Origin: Phycisphaerae bacterium
GTDB taxonomy: Bacteria > Planctomycetota > Phycisphaerae > Phycisphaerales > SM1A02
Length of the DNA stretch: 44,120 nt
Direction of reading: 5' to 3'
Assembly: GCA_016845245.1 (NCBI GenBank)
Contig: JAERSY010000097.1
Span: 1-44,120, forward strand
This document shows, in pieces, positions 31,900 to 41,120 of this stretch; the first letter of the stretch is position 1; each line of letters opens with the position of its first letter. Position numbers and translations under genes: made by a program. The notes beneath the pieces are model-generated. The model worked only from the letters and a program-made list of their open reading frames with translations. It was not told where the DNA came from and did no database searches.

Positions 31900-34080
31900 T
31901 TATTCGTCTTCGTCTTGCTCTGCGTAAGAAACCATTGCTAAGTAATTCTTGCGGAAGTAACCGCCAACTGTACCGACTGCGGCATTCACGATGACGCCGA
32001 GCATTTCTGCCCTGCTGTCTGAAAGTTCACGCAAGACGCGAGCGACGAGTCCACGGTCATCTCGATCACTGTGTACGACAAGTGAAACAGAATCTACGAG
32101 ATTTGCAATGAGCACCGCGTCGCCAGCAACAATCGAAGGAGGTGCATCAATCAGAATGACATCGTATTTATCTCTCAATTGGGCAAAGATACTTTTCATC
32201 CGTTCGCTGCCAAGTCGTTGTGAAAGTCTGTTCGCTGGTGAGCCAGCTGCAATGACGTCAACACCTGCATCGGTATGCACGATGACTTCATCTAACGTTT
32301 TTCCGTCCGCAAGAACGTCGGCTATGCCAAAGTTACCATCATCTATTTCAAACATGCCCGCAACATGTGGTCTTCTGAAATTGCAATCGAGGACCACAGT
32401 TCTGCTTCCTGCTGTCTGAGCGGCACATGCAAAGTTACCAATGATTGTGGTAGTTCCTGCTTCTGGAGCAGCTGCCAAAACAAGTAGTGACTGGTGAGCA
32501 GATTGTTGCATTGACCGTGCGATGCCAGTCCAAGCTTGCCTGCACGATTCCGCAAAGACGCCTTCACTGCTATGCACAAGTGCAAGCTCTGGAGTTTCAA
32601 GACCTGCAGGGTCTTCATGAATGTCTGGCAAGACGCCGGCAACTTTTGCACCTGGAATAATGAGCACGTCGGAAGCAGAACGGATTTTTTGGTCTGTCAT
32701 CTCTCGCAAGAAGACAATGCCTAGATACGCTGCGACGCCAAGAAAAATTCCTGCGGGCAACATAATCTCAATCTTTGGAAACGATTTTTGACGTGGCTCA
32801 AGCGCTGGCGTCGCTTGTCTAACGCGTGAAGCATCCGCACGCATTTGCATCAATCGTAAAGATGAAATGAGGCGCGTGTTCTCATCGCGTTGCAATTCAA
32901 GTTGTTTACGTGAAGATTCCAAGTGTTCAAACACTGATTGGTTTGAAGCAAGCTCACGCAGTTCAGCATCTTTGTTTTCGATGTCAGACTCAGTTCGCTC
33001 AAGACTCACTGCGAGCTGATCTCTCGTCGTGATGAGTTCCCGCAACTGAGCGTTCAAGTTTCGTTCAATAATAGAATCAATTTTGGATTCAATCTGGTCC
33101 TTAGTTGCACGTACAGAAATCTCCATGTCACGCACCTGAGGATGTGTTGGCTCTAAGCGATCTCTTAAAGCTCGCAATTGAGATTCGAGCGCTTCTAAAC
33201 TCTGCTGTTGACGCAAAATGATTGGGTCTCGCTCAGCAAGCAATCGGTCTTCCATTGTTGGTTCGAGCGTGCCATCAAGTTTAGCAGCTACACGCAAGTA
33301 ATCTTGCTGCGTTGCAGTTAACCCAGCTTTAGTCACTGTTAACTGCTCGGTGAGTTTCTGCAACTCATACATTGCTGCAGAGAATCGTGAGTCATCAAGC
33401 GTTGTAATCCCTTTCGCTTGAATAAACCCTTGGAGTTCATCATTCAGGTCTCTCAGTGCTAACTTGATTCGGCGACCTTCTTCTTCAAACAGGTCAGCGT
33501 TTGAACGGAAACTTTCATCATCGAGCGATTCTGTTCGCCTCATGTATGCATCTGCGACAGCGTTCAAGATAATCGGAACATCTGAGGGAACGTGGCCAGA
33601 CCAACGGATGCCATACAAGTTTGTGCCACGCTGGATTGGTGTTGCAAGTTCTTCTTCGAGTTCATCGACTGCGAGATCAACGAGCAGTACTTGCGTTGCT
33701 GGCTCAACAAATTGTTGAATCCACGTTGTTTCACGCATGTTTCGATTGGAAACAGCTTCAGTAAGAATTGCTCTATCTTTGATAAGGAATGTTTGCGTCG
33801 CAGCAACACGTTCAATCATTTTGTCATTCGTTGTTTCCATGGTGCCGATCTCGGTTGCTTCACCAAGACCTGGACGCACTTCGAACATGATGTCGCCTGT
33901 ATAGAGCGGATAAATTCTAGAGAAAAGGAAAAATGCACCAGCTCCAACGATTGCACCAACAATGCCCCAAACTGGAATACCTTTCCAATACCGCCTTAAA
34001 ACGCGGACGGGATCAATCGCTCTGCCTTTTGGCATAGAGCGTTGCGGAGGTCCTGATTGTCGTTGCGGTTGTGCTGCCAT
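31900..34080 (-). CDS. Wzc-like polysaccharide co-polymerase / BY-kinase-like protein with defective P-loop
   Basis: The 726-residue protein resembles Wzc-type polysaccharide co-polymerases, which control chain length. It has two membrane segments (residues ~36-58 and ~439-458), a Wzz domain near the N-terminus, a long coiled-coil periplasmic region (190-415) and a C-terminal BY-kinase-like domain. The Walker A loop reads APEAGTTTIIGNFA (538-551), where canonical Wzc has SIGKT: the essential lysine is Thr. The A' motif is LDCNFRRP, with the second acid replaced by Asn, but Walker B (VILIDAPP) is normal. The C-terminus has only three tyrosines near GYFRKNYLAMVSY. It is therefore likely inactive as a tyrosine kinase. 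Confidence 0.93.
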   Translation of the reverse strand: MAAQPQRQSGPPQRSMPKGRAIDPVRVLRRYWKGIPVWGIVGAIVGAGAFFLFSRIYPLYTGDIMFEVRPGLGEATEIGTMETTNDKMIERVAATQTFLIKDRAILTEAVSNRNMRETTWIQQFVEPATQVLLVDLAVDELEEELATPIQRGTNLYGIRWSGHVPSDVPIILNAVADAYMRRTESLDDESFRSNADLFEEEGRRIKLALRDLNDELQGFIQAKGITTLDDSRFSAAMYELQKLTEQLTVTKAGLTATQQDYLRVAAKLDGTLEPTMEDRLLAERDPIILRQQQSLEALESQLRALRDRLEPTHPQVRDMEISVRATKDQIESKIDSIIERNLNAQLRELITTRDQLAVSLERTESDIENKDAELRELASNQSVFEHLESSRKQLELQRDENTRLISSLRLMQMRADASRVRQATPALEPRQKSFPKIEIMLPAGIFLGVAAYLGIVFLREMTDQKIRSASDVLIIPGAKVAGVLPDIHEDPAGLETPELALVHSSEGVFAESCRQAWTGIARSMQQSAHQSLLVLAAAPEAGTTTIIGNFACAAQTAGSRTVVLDCNFRRPHVAGMFEIDDGNFGIADVLADGKTLDEVIVHTDAGVDVIAAGSPANRLSQRLGSERMKSIFAQLRDKYDVILIDAPPSIVAGDAVLIANLVDSVSLVVHSDRDDRGLVARVLRELSDSRAEMLGVIVNAAVGTVGGYFRKNYLAMVSYAEQDEDE

Positions 34081-34098
34081 CGATAGTTACATACCTTG

Positions 34099-37000
34099 TT
34101 AAGAGCCGGATTCAGTTTGCTTCTTGCGAATATCGTCTTTCACGGCCCCTATTCTCTTCCTTGAATATGTATCTTGTGCTAATTCTTCTGCAATTCTAAG
34201 TTCACCAAGTGCTTTTTCATACTTGCCCTTGTCCATAAGTACTTGCGCTATATGCAGATACGCTGATGCTGAGTCGCCGCGTTTGGTTGAGAGTTGAAGA
34301 AACTCTTCGCCCTTTGCATCTCGTCCCGCCCGATAATAACTCCAACCGAGCGCGTCGAGCACTTCTGGTGAGCGGGGATTCTGACTTCTCGCTCTCTCAG
34401 CAAAGACGATTGCTCTGTCTGGATCGCCAAGTTCATCCGCATAGAGCAACGCTAACTTCGTCATTGCTTTGACATTAGCCGGCTCTACTTGAAGAAGATA
34501 GGCGTATGTTTCGGCTGCTTTTTGTGGTTCACCGATGTGCATATGGAGCGTGGCGACAGTGTCAATGATCGCTGGAATACGAGGCGCTTTCTTTGCTGCT
34601 TCCTTAGCAATGGCGATGCCGTCTTCTGGTCTATTGAGATACACACCAACTACATAAGCAAGGTTATTGAGAATGAGTGGCGAATCTTGTTCTTCAGAGA
34701 GCTTCTTAAACGCAACTTCACTTTCTTCATATCGTTGACTTGAAACTAAGAAACTGCCAAGCAACATTAAAGCCCTTGCTCGTTCGGGTGATTTGGGTGT
34801 ACTTGTAGCAACAACGCTTTCAAGGAGTTCGATTGCCTTTGTTTCATACCCTCCACCAAACGATTGATAAAATGTTGCGAGTCCTATCTCGTCGTTCAAC
34901 GTAGGGTTTTTTCGTAAGGTATTGAAAAATGCTTCACCTGCTTCCGGTGCATCTTTAAATAGCTCTTTTAGATTGAGAAACCAATTCGCGTTTGAGTTTG
35001 GCGTGAGCCAACCATTTTGAATTGCACTATCGAAGGCCTGCCATGATTTGTTCATTGCAAGTAATGCATCTCTTCTACGATCGAGATTGTTCATTGCTTT
35101 CGCTTCGATTGCGCCAATAATGGGGTGGGATCGCGACAGCACACCTTGCGTCATTGCAATAATTTGCCTGTCTGGCATAAGCTGATCCGTTCTTGTCATC
35201 TCATCGAGTTTGAGCAACTTGCTTACATTCGGATCACGTTGCAACGCCTCCAAATACATTTTGACTGCTGAGGTCGCATCGTCATTTGCACGCAAATGCA
35301 AGTCGCCGAGTCGTTGATACCACGTTGGATTTGAAGGATCATAATCAATGCCTGCTTGCGCGATTAAGATTGCTTTATCTTCTTCTTCGGTATCAAGATA
35401 AGCTTCTATGAGACGTTGGCGAACAATGTCCGCTTCAGGGTTTTCAGACAAGTGCCTTGAGAGATGGTCGATTGCTCTATGAATCTGACCATCCGCTTGC
35501 AAGACGTCTGTTCGAACGACTGCAAATTCCTCCGAATTCACATTCAAACGCTCACCGTCTTCAGCAACTTGAATGGCTTCTTCAAGCAAAGTGTTATCTT
35601 GAGTTAAACGATATTCATTTAAGAGCGTCTTGCAAAGAAACATATAGGGTGTTGGGTTTAATGTACCCGTATTTATAGCTTCGTTTAATGCATTTCGATA
35701 TTTAACGAGTTCAGCACGCCCATTTTGCAAGTCACCTTGCGCGAGCAATTGCGAACTTTTCACTCGACAAATCATTGCCTTTAACATCGCTTGGCTATAC
35801 CCGTTGTTTGAAGAGTCGAGTTTTCCGACTGCTTGTTCTGCCTTAGCAAATTCACCCGCATACACGTACGCTTCAATGAGTCTGCTCAGTGCTGTAGGTT
35901 CATCAGATTCCACGACTGCGAGTTCAAGCAATTCAATCGCATGTTCATATTTACCAGCAAGATAGTAAAGAGAACCTAGCGCCGATTGAAGTTCTACATT
36001 TGATGGTTCGTTTTCATACGCTTTCACTAACAAACCGATAGCTTGTTCGAACCGCTTGGACAATTGTAAGAAGTTTGCGCCTGCAATAGCACTCTCAATA
36101 TAAGTGTCCTTGCCAATCTCACTCTCAATGAATTCATCCCACAACTCAGATGCTCGATCCAATTGTCCAAGGTCTCTTGCAATTGAAGCGTGAATATGAG
36201 TTAAACGTGCATTGGTCAATTCAAGATTGTTGGCATTATCAAGCACTTCTGACACAAGCTCGTTCCATTGATTCTGGAGCGCATTTAGATAATTTTGTTT
36301 TTCATCCGCGCTTAACTGATTCCATGCACGTGCAGTAAATTTTCGCTTTAACTCTTTATCAAAAATCAAATCAAATCGAGGAGTGGAATTTACTAACAAA
36401 TGTGCAAGCGATAATGCATTTATCATTTCCTCTGGTTTTTGCTCCAGTGTTTGCAATCGATGCTGAAGCACTTTGCTGAGCTCGCCATGTTGAGCTTCAA
36501 CTTCTAGCCACATCTCCACAAATTGTTGTTGAAATGGGAATTGCTCTTTTGCCACCCGTGCGACCCTTAGTAATCTCTGGGGATCATCATCCGCTCTGAA
36601 TAAGCTAGAGAGAAACTGCTGAGTGTTTTTCATGTTCGTCGGGTCAATCCGATATGCTTCTCCGTAAGCAGAAATCGCTTCACTTTGAAGACCTAACTCT
36701 TGATAAACTATCCCGAGCACTCTCCAGCCAGAATCAGCGTATGGGGTATCCTCGGTCAGTTGAATTGCTTGAGAAAGCGCTGTGTCAATCTCTTTTTGAT
36801 AGGCGCCCAACTCCCCATTCTCCTTAGCAAGTAGTGCGCTTCCTAACGTAAGGCGTATTTGAGTAATCATCAGATTTAACTCATCACTTGATACCTCTGA
36901 GAGCTCGTCGAACAAGCGTTTTGCTTCGGACATGTTTTTGTCAACCAACGCTTGTTCAAACTGAACCGATTTGAGCGTTGTCAAATCGCCACCAATATCA

Positions 37001-39204
37001 GCGAGCTTTTGTTGATATTCTTGACTTGTTTGTTCAGCGAGATTTGCGAGTTCTCTTGCTTGTTCAGCCCGATGTGTAAAGCCAGCAGTTTCAAGAGCGT
37101 TTGCTTGGAGAAAGTTGTTTCTAGCAACGTTAAAACAGAAGACTGTAATCTGACTGTACAACTCTTCTTCCGATAGCTCTCTTCCTTTGAGGTACGCAAT
37201 GTGTGCTTCGACGGGATTTGATGTCTTAAGCACTGCTAATCGTTGAGCAATGATGTCCGAATCAGGATTCAACTCCAGTGCTTGCTCTAACAATGCGATG
37301 CCATCTTCTAGTTTTTCTTGTGCAATGAAGATGTTTGATTTTGCCGCGTACAATCTCCAGTCATCTGGCAATTGTGCGATTGCAGAGTCTACCAACGACG
37401 TTGCTTGTGCATATTCTTCATTGTCAATGAGCGAGTCTAACTCTCGGATGAGACGCAACACTTCATCAGTGATATCGAGGGCGTTATCATTGATGTTTAT
37501 CGCAATGATGTTTAGGAGTTCTGCGACCTCTGGTCTAGAACGTGCCTCTGGTGATAACACAGACAAGGTTTCGGCTGCGGCAAGATAGTCTTTCGTTTTC
37601 AATTCAAGCTGGGCTTTGATGAGGTAGTTTGACAAGACAGTTGGCTGTTGCTGGATCACTGTTGCCATACGTTCAATTGCAATGCCTGTAGACCCAGATT
37701 CTTCTAATGCAATTGCTGCCTCTCTGTAAATTTGAGCTGATGAGTTTGGACTTTTACTTATGACCATTTCAAGCAACTGAGCTGCTCTTTGATAATCTTC
37801 TTCAGCGAGTGCAATAGCCCCGTCCGCGTAATTAATCATCGGATGGTTTTCGTTGTTAGAAAGATAATCTAACAATACTTCCCTGTACTCCCTCGCTTGC
37901 ACAATGTAAGCATCACGTTCTTCTTCACTTTCGCTCTCAGAAGCAAGGCCTACAGAGGACTGAACGAGTACTCTTGCTAACACTGGTTTTGTAAAAAACT
38001 GCTCAATCGCTCGAAGCCCTGTTGTATGTGGCTCTACTTCAAGGGCAATTGTTGCTTCTTCAATTGCTTCATCATGTTCGCCGCTCTCATTGAGTAACAC
38101 CGCAAGAATGTGTCGCCGAACCATGTCATTTGGTCGTTCACTGAGGTACGCTCTTAACACCTCTTTTGCACTCTCTTGTCCTTCGGGCCCAACACTCAAA
38201 AAGAGGGTCACCAACTCAGACACTCGGGGCTCATGCCGTTCAACATTAAACGCATCAACTAGTTTTAAATGTGTGTCGATCACTGCAGCATGCGCTGCTT
38301 CCAATTCTTCTTCAGTAACCGAGTCTGGCTCCGCTAAAAACTGTTGTTGTAAAACATTTTCCCTAAGCAACATCTCTCTCAGGTACGTCATGTTCACTTC
38401 AAATGAATCGCCCGCTACAGCAAGCGCTTGATTCATTGTTTCATCAGCAAACACTTTGTTACGAGCTGCTTGTTGCGTCCGGCCTTCATTCAGCATGCGA
38501 TAGTAAATCGCCATCCTCCCGTGGGCAAGTGTTGCCCAAGCGAGCACATTTCCTGGATCGTGTTCAAGGACTGCTTTGATATCAATTTCACCGGGGAACA
38601 TCGCGTTCCCGTTTTCATCATACGTTTCAGAGACGTTCGCATCTTCTAACTGCAGTGAAGACAAGCCCTTATAGAGCAACAGTTCGTGTCGTCTTGGGTC
38701 GTCTGGATGAATGCGGTCTAAACCAAGTTGTGCTGATTCACGGAGCCGCTGCCAATACTGATTAGAACTTGTTGCATATGCTGCGTCATACATCGCATAT
38801 ACGATTTCTAGTTGTACATCGATGTCATCTGGGCTATACCGTGCCTTATGCATCATTGTTCCAATGTATTCATCGTAAAGAGCGCGAGACTCTTCCTCAG
38901 TGACTGGCGTGATGTTTAATATTGCCTCCTGCAATTTGTTGACATATTCAATATTGTTTGGCTCTTTTGTTATTGCCCTGCCAAACTGCTTTCTTGCTTC
39001 ATTGAACTTACCTTGTGCAATAAGTGATTCGCCTGCTGAAGCGTTTCTGCCTGCACTTCGATATTCAACGAAGAACCAAAGACCACCTAAACCAAAGAGA
39101 ACTATTGCAGCTGACACACCGAGAATAGTCAACAACTTTGTGTTGGTTCGTTTGCCTCTGACGTGCTTTTTCCCACGTGTTTTCTTGCTATACTTTTTAG
39201 CCAT
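34099..39204 (-). CDS. Giant TPR-repeat membrane protein of the exosortase/exopolysaccharide locus
   Basis: This 1701-residue protein begins with a very basic tail (KKYSKKTRGKKHVRGKRTNTK), a single membrane segment (~24-46, LLTILGVSAAIVLFGLGGLWF), then about 35-40 TPR-like helix pairs to the C-terminus, probably a long curved solenoid in the periplasm. Clear repeats are EDGIALLEQALELNPDSDII, KYEHAIELLELAV and RAIVFAERARSQNPRSPEVL. Its length is far above typical TPR proteins, which suggests it is a scaffold. Related TPR proteins (PrsT-like) occur in XrtA-type exosortase gene clusters. It lies 18 bp before the co-polymerase gene and 14 bp after the exosortase gene. Confidence 0.88.
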   Translation of the reverse strand: MAKKYSKKTRGKKHVRGKRTNTKLLTILGVSAAIVLFGLGGLWFFVEYRSAGRNASAGESLIAQGKFNEARKQFGRAITKEPNNIEYVNKLQEAILNITPVTEEESRALYDEYIGTMMHKARYSPDDIDVQLEIVYAMYDAAYATSSNQYWQRLRESAQLGLDRIHPDDPRRHELLLYKGLSSLQLEDANVSETYDENGNAMFPGEIDIKAVLEHDPGNVLAWATLAHGRMAIYYRMLNEGRTQQAARNKVFADETMNQALAVAGDSFEVNMTYLREMLLRENVLQQQFLAEPDSVTEEELEAAHAAVIDTHLKLVDAFNVERHEPRVSELVTLFLSVGPEGQESAKEVLRAYLSERPNDMVRRHILAVLLNESGEHDEAIEEATIALEVEPHTTGLRAIEQFFTKPVLARVLVQSSVGLASESESEEERDAYIVQAREYREVLLDYLSNNENHPMINYADGAIALAEEDYQRAAQLLEMVISKSPNSSAQIYREAAIALEESGSTGIAIERMATVIQQQPTVLSNYLIKAQLELKTKDYLAAAETLSVLSPEARSRPEVAELLNIIAININDNALDITDEVLRLIRELDSLIDNEEYAQATSLVDSAIAQLPDDWRLYAAKSNIFIAQEKLEDGIALLEQALELNPDSDIIAQRLAVLKTSNPVEAHIAYLKGRELSEEELYSQITVFCFNVARNNFLQANALETAGFTHRAEQARELANLAEQTSQEYQQKLADIGGDLTTLKSVQFEQALVDKNMSEAKRLFDELSEVSSDELNLMITQIRLTLGSALLAKENGELGAYQKEIDTALSQAIQLTEDTPYADSGWRVLGIVYQELGLQSEAISAYGEAYRIDPTNMKNTQQFLSSLFRADDDPQRLLRVARVAKEQFPFQQQFVEMWLEVEAQHGELSKVLQHRLQTLEQKPEEMINALSLAHLLVNSTPRFDLIFDKELKRKFTARAWNQLSADEKQNYLNALQNQWNELVSEVLDNANNLELTNARLTHIHASIARDLGQLDRASELWDEFIESEIGKDTYIESAIAGANFLQLSKRFEQAIGLLVKAYENEPSNVELQSALGSLYYLAGKYEHAIELLELAVVESDEPTALSRLIEAYVYAGEFAKAEQAVGKLDSSNNGYSQAMLKAMICRVKSSQLLAQGDLQNGRAELVKYRNALNEAINTGTLNPTPYMFLCKTLLNEYRLTQDNTLLEEAIQVAEDGERLNVNSEEFAVVRTDVLQADGQIHRAIDHLSRHLSENPEADIVRQRLIEAYLDTEEEDKAILIAQAGIDYDPSNPTWYQRLGDLHLRANDDATSAVKMYLEALQRDPNVSKLLKLDEMTRTDQLMPDRQIIAMTQGVLSRSHPIIGAIEAKAMNNLDRRRDALLAMNKSWQAFDSAIQNGWLTPNSNANWFLNLKELFKDAPEAGEAFFNTLRKNPTLNDEIGLATFYQSFGGGYETKAIELLESVVATSTPKSPERARALMLLGSFLVSSQRYEESEVAFKKLSEEQDSPLILNNLAYVVGVYLNRPEDGIAIAKEAAKKAPRIPAIIDTVATLHMHIGEPQKAAETYAYLLQVEPANVKAMTKLALLYADELGDPDRAIVFAERARSQNPRSPEVLDALGWSYYRAGRDAKGEEFLQLSTKRGDSASAYLHIAQVLMDKGKYEKALGELRIAEELAQDTYSRKRIGAVKDDIRKKQTESGS

Positions 39205-39218
39205 TTTGAGTATTGCTC

Positions 39219-40985
39219 CTACTCTTCACTTGGTTCTTGGTTTGGTTCACTGGTTACTTCTGCCCAATCTGGCAGACACTTCATTATCTCAGGCAATACC
39301 TCACTGGTAAATGCCGAGACAACTTCTCTGAAATTTTCTGTATCAAATGAACGTGATGCAACCGTTGTAAACTGAATCTTGCAGTAAAACGCATGCTTTT
39401 GAGACGGGTCAAAAGCAATGAGTCGAATACGCTCAGGGAATGCGGTCGTCTTGCCATTTGCGACAAAGAAATAGCCCGCATAAATTTGTTCATTTTGGTG
39501 TCTCGGATGTGAGAACTGAGTAGTTCTGAGTTGGAAATCACCGAGCGGCATACGAGTCATTTCAGCCTCTTGGGTTACGGCGTGTTTGCCCCACACAATT
39601 GGGTACGGCGTTCCATTCAGTGTTTGATCTTCATCAAGTTCCCAAGACGATTGATCTACATCTAAATCAAGCGTGAGCGGCTCTGGTGTAAGGGGAATGT
39701 ACCCACCTGCAACCATGCACCTGTCTGGTACATGGGGAATGGCATCGACTTGACCTGTGTAGTACGCAAGGTGAAGTTGAACACTTGGAATTTCTGAGTC
39801 CCTGTTCCTGTACGTCCTGCTTAGATAGACGTCAGTTCCGAGCGCTTCGACGCCAGCCGCATCAAATCGAATGTCTTCGCCAACAGTAGTCCAATCGCCA
39901 AACCGAGTCGGGATGACAGAAAAATCTTTCCTTGGATGAACTGCATCCTTGTGCAAGTACACGTTGAGTTGTCCTACTGCAACTTGTAAACCAACTGCTG
40001 AAACACCCAGAATGACGACTGCGATGATAAATCCGCCCTTCATTGACCCTTGATATGTCATCACGCTTGCACTCGGTTCATCATCTTCCTCTTCATCTTC
40101 AATAATGATGTTCTTAAGAATCCAGACGATGCCGAGATAAATGAAAAACGCTGGGAGAAGCCAAAGCGTTCCAACGAATGTATGGAAGTTCCCCGCGGCA
40201 AATCCAGAATCAGCAAGACTCAGAAGTCCGAGCGTCATGACACGCAAAATGTTCACAAAGACTGCTGTTGGTACTGCAAAGAGAACGAGCATCGTACGTT
40301 GCCACATGTATGGCAGAGACGTGTACGCCATCGCAACACCAAGTGCGAGAAACGCCATCAGCATTCTCATTCCAGAACATGCTTCAGCAATGTTCAGTGG
40401 GTGGGAGACATTGTTGTACAAAATCTCAAGCGTGTTTCCTGCCCGAGTGACATCGAATCCCATGAAGGAAAGTCCGTAGTACGAACCAATCGATGCAATA
40501 TCTTGCAACTTAAATGTGACCACTTCCATCAACCGATCGGAGATTGTTTGTCCAAAGACGAACATGAACACGAGTGGGAAGATGAGGTATCGCATCGCTT
40601 GCCACCCAAAAATAAAGAGGGTGATGCCTGTAAATGTCATTGCAACACCCATGCCCATGAGATTGTGATGATGCCACGCACTTGGTCCAAGTGCACAAAC
40701 CATGTACACGAGTAGACCGATAAGCATCAACGCGAGCCCCGTCCATGAACGCTTAAATGGCTGAGCGAGAAGTTTGCCTCGGCACATCCATACGAAATAC
40801 CCTGCGATAAAAGGAATAACGAGGGTATGTCCCCAATCTGCCTGTTTTTCAATTGCGAACCGGAATTGCCTGTGAAGAAAGTCCCAGAATATCCAACCAA
40901 ATGAGACCAAAACCACTGTCGACCATAGCAACAGTGATTGCATAGAGACTTCGTGAGCCGCTTGCTTGTCTAACTTGGAATCCAT
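39219..40985 (-). CDS. Exosortase fused to an EpsI domain
   Basis: Exosortases are polytopic membrane transpeptidase-like enzymes that process PEP-CTERM-type proteins. The 588-residue protein has about eight membrane segments. The proposed catalytic residues are all present: C203 in AEACSGMRM, R248 in FVNILRVMT and H268 in GNFHTFVG. After residue 310 a further membrane segment leads to an EpsI-like (DUF3485) domain with VPDRCMVAGGYIPL near 414-427. Separate exosortase and epsI genes are usual in proteobacteria; here they are one gene. No protein with a PEP-CTERM tail was found in the window. The ATG at 40985 has only a weak GAGAG before it. Confidence 0.93.
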   Translation of the reverse strand: MDSKLDKQAAHEVSMQSLLLWSTVVLVSFGWIFWDFLHRQFRFAIEKQADWGHTLVIPFIAGYFVWMCRGKLLAQPFKRSWTGLALMLIGLLVYMVCALGPSAWHHHNLMGMGVAMTFTGITLFIFGWQAMRYLIFPLVFMFVFGQTISDRLMEVVTFKLQDIASIGSYYGLSFMGFDVTRAGNTLEILYNNVSHPLNIAEACSGMRMLMAFLALGVAMAYTSLPYMWQRTMLVLFAVPTAVFVNILRVMTLGLLSLADSGFAAGNFHTFVGTLWLLPAFFIYLGIVWILKNIIIEDEEEDDEPSASVMTYQGSMKGGFIIAVVILGVSAVGLQVAVGQLNVYLHKDAVHPRKDFSVIPTRFGDWTTVGEDIRFDAAGVEALGTDVYLSRTYRNRDSEIPSVQLHLAYYTGQVDAIPHVPDRCMVAGGYIPLTPEPLTLDLDVDQSSWELDEDQTLNGTPYPIVWGKHAVTQEAEMTRMPLGDFQLRTTQFSHPRHQNEQIYAGYFFVANGKTTAFPERIRLIAFDPSQKHAFYCKIQFTTVASRSFDTENFREVVSAFTSEVLPEIMKCLPDWAEVTSEPNQEPSEE

Positions 40986-41034
40986 TGATTCTCTCGTTCG
41001 GTCATGAAGAACACCCTCTCAAGTGCGATTTCGC

Positions 41035-41050
41035 CTTTTATTGATAAAAG
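41035..41050. other. Small A/T hairpin between the export and exosortase genes
   Basis: CTTTTAT and ATAAAAG with a 2-base centre (41035-41050) form a palindrome in the 135-bp gap between the Wza-like stop and the exosortase start. Together with nearby bases (GCG/CGC) it may act as an mRNA processing or stability signal. Nothing else was seen in this gap. Confidence 0.25.
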
Positions 41051-41120
41051 ACGCCGCAGTTTTACGGCTTGACCAACACTCGGGTTCGCTCGTTCCGAAA
41101 GAAAAGAGGTTGCCAAATCA

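Noticed and set aside
39219-39540. PEP-CTERM substrate near the exosortase gene
   Set aside because: No short protein with a PEP motif, hydrophobic helix and basic tail was found on either strand.
40050-40715. 221-codon plus-strand frame inside the exosortase gene
   Set aside because: Histidine- and cysteine-rich composition with no start context; it lies opposite the well-supported exosortase catalytic core.
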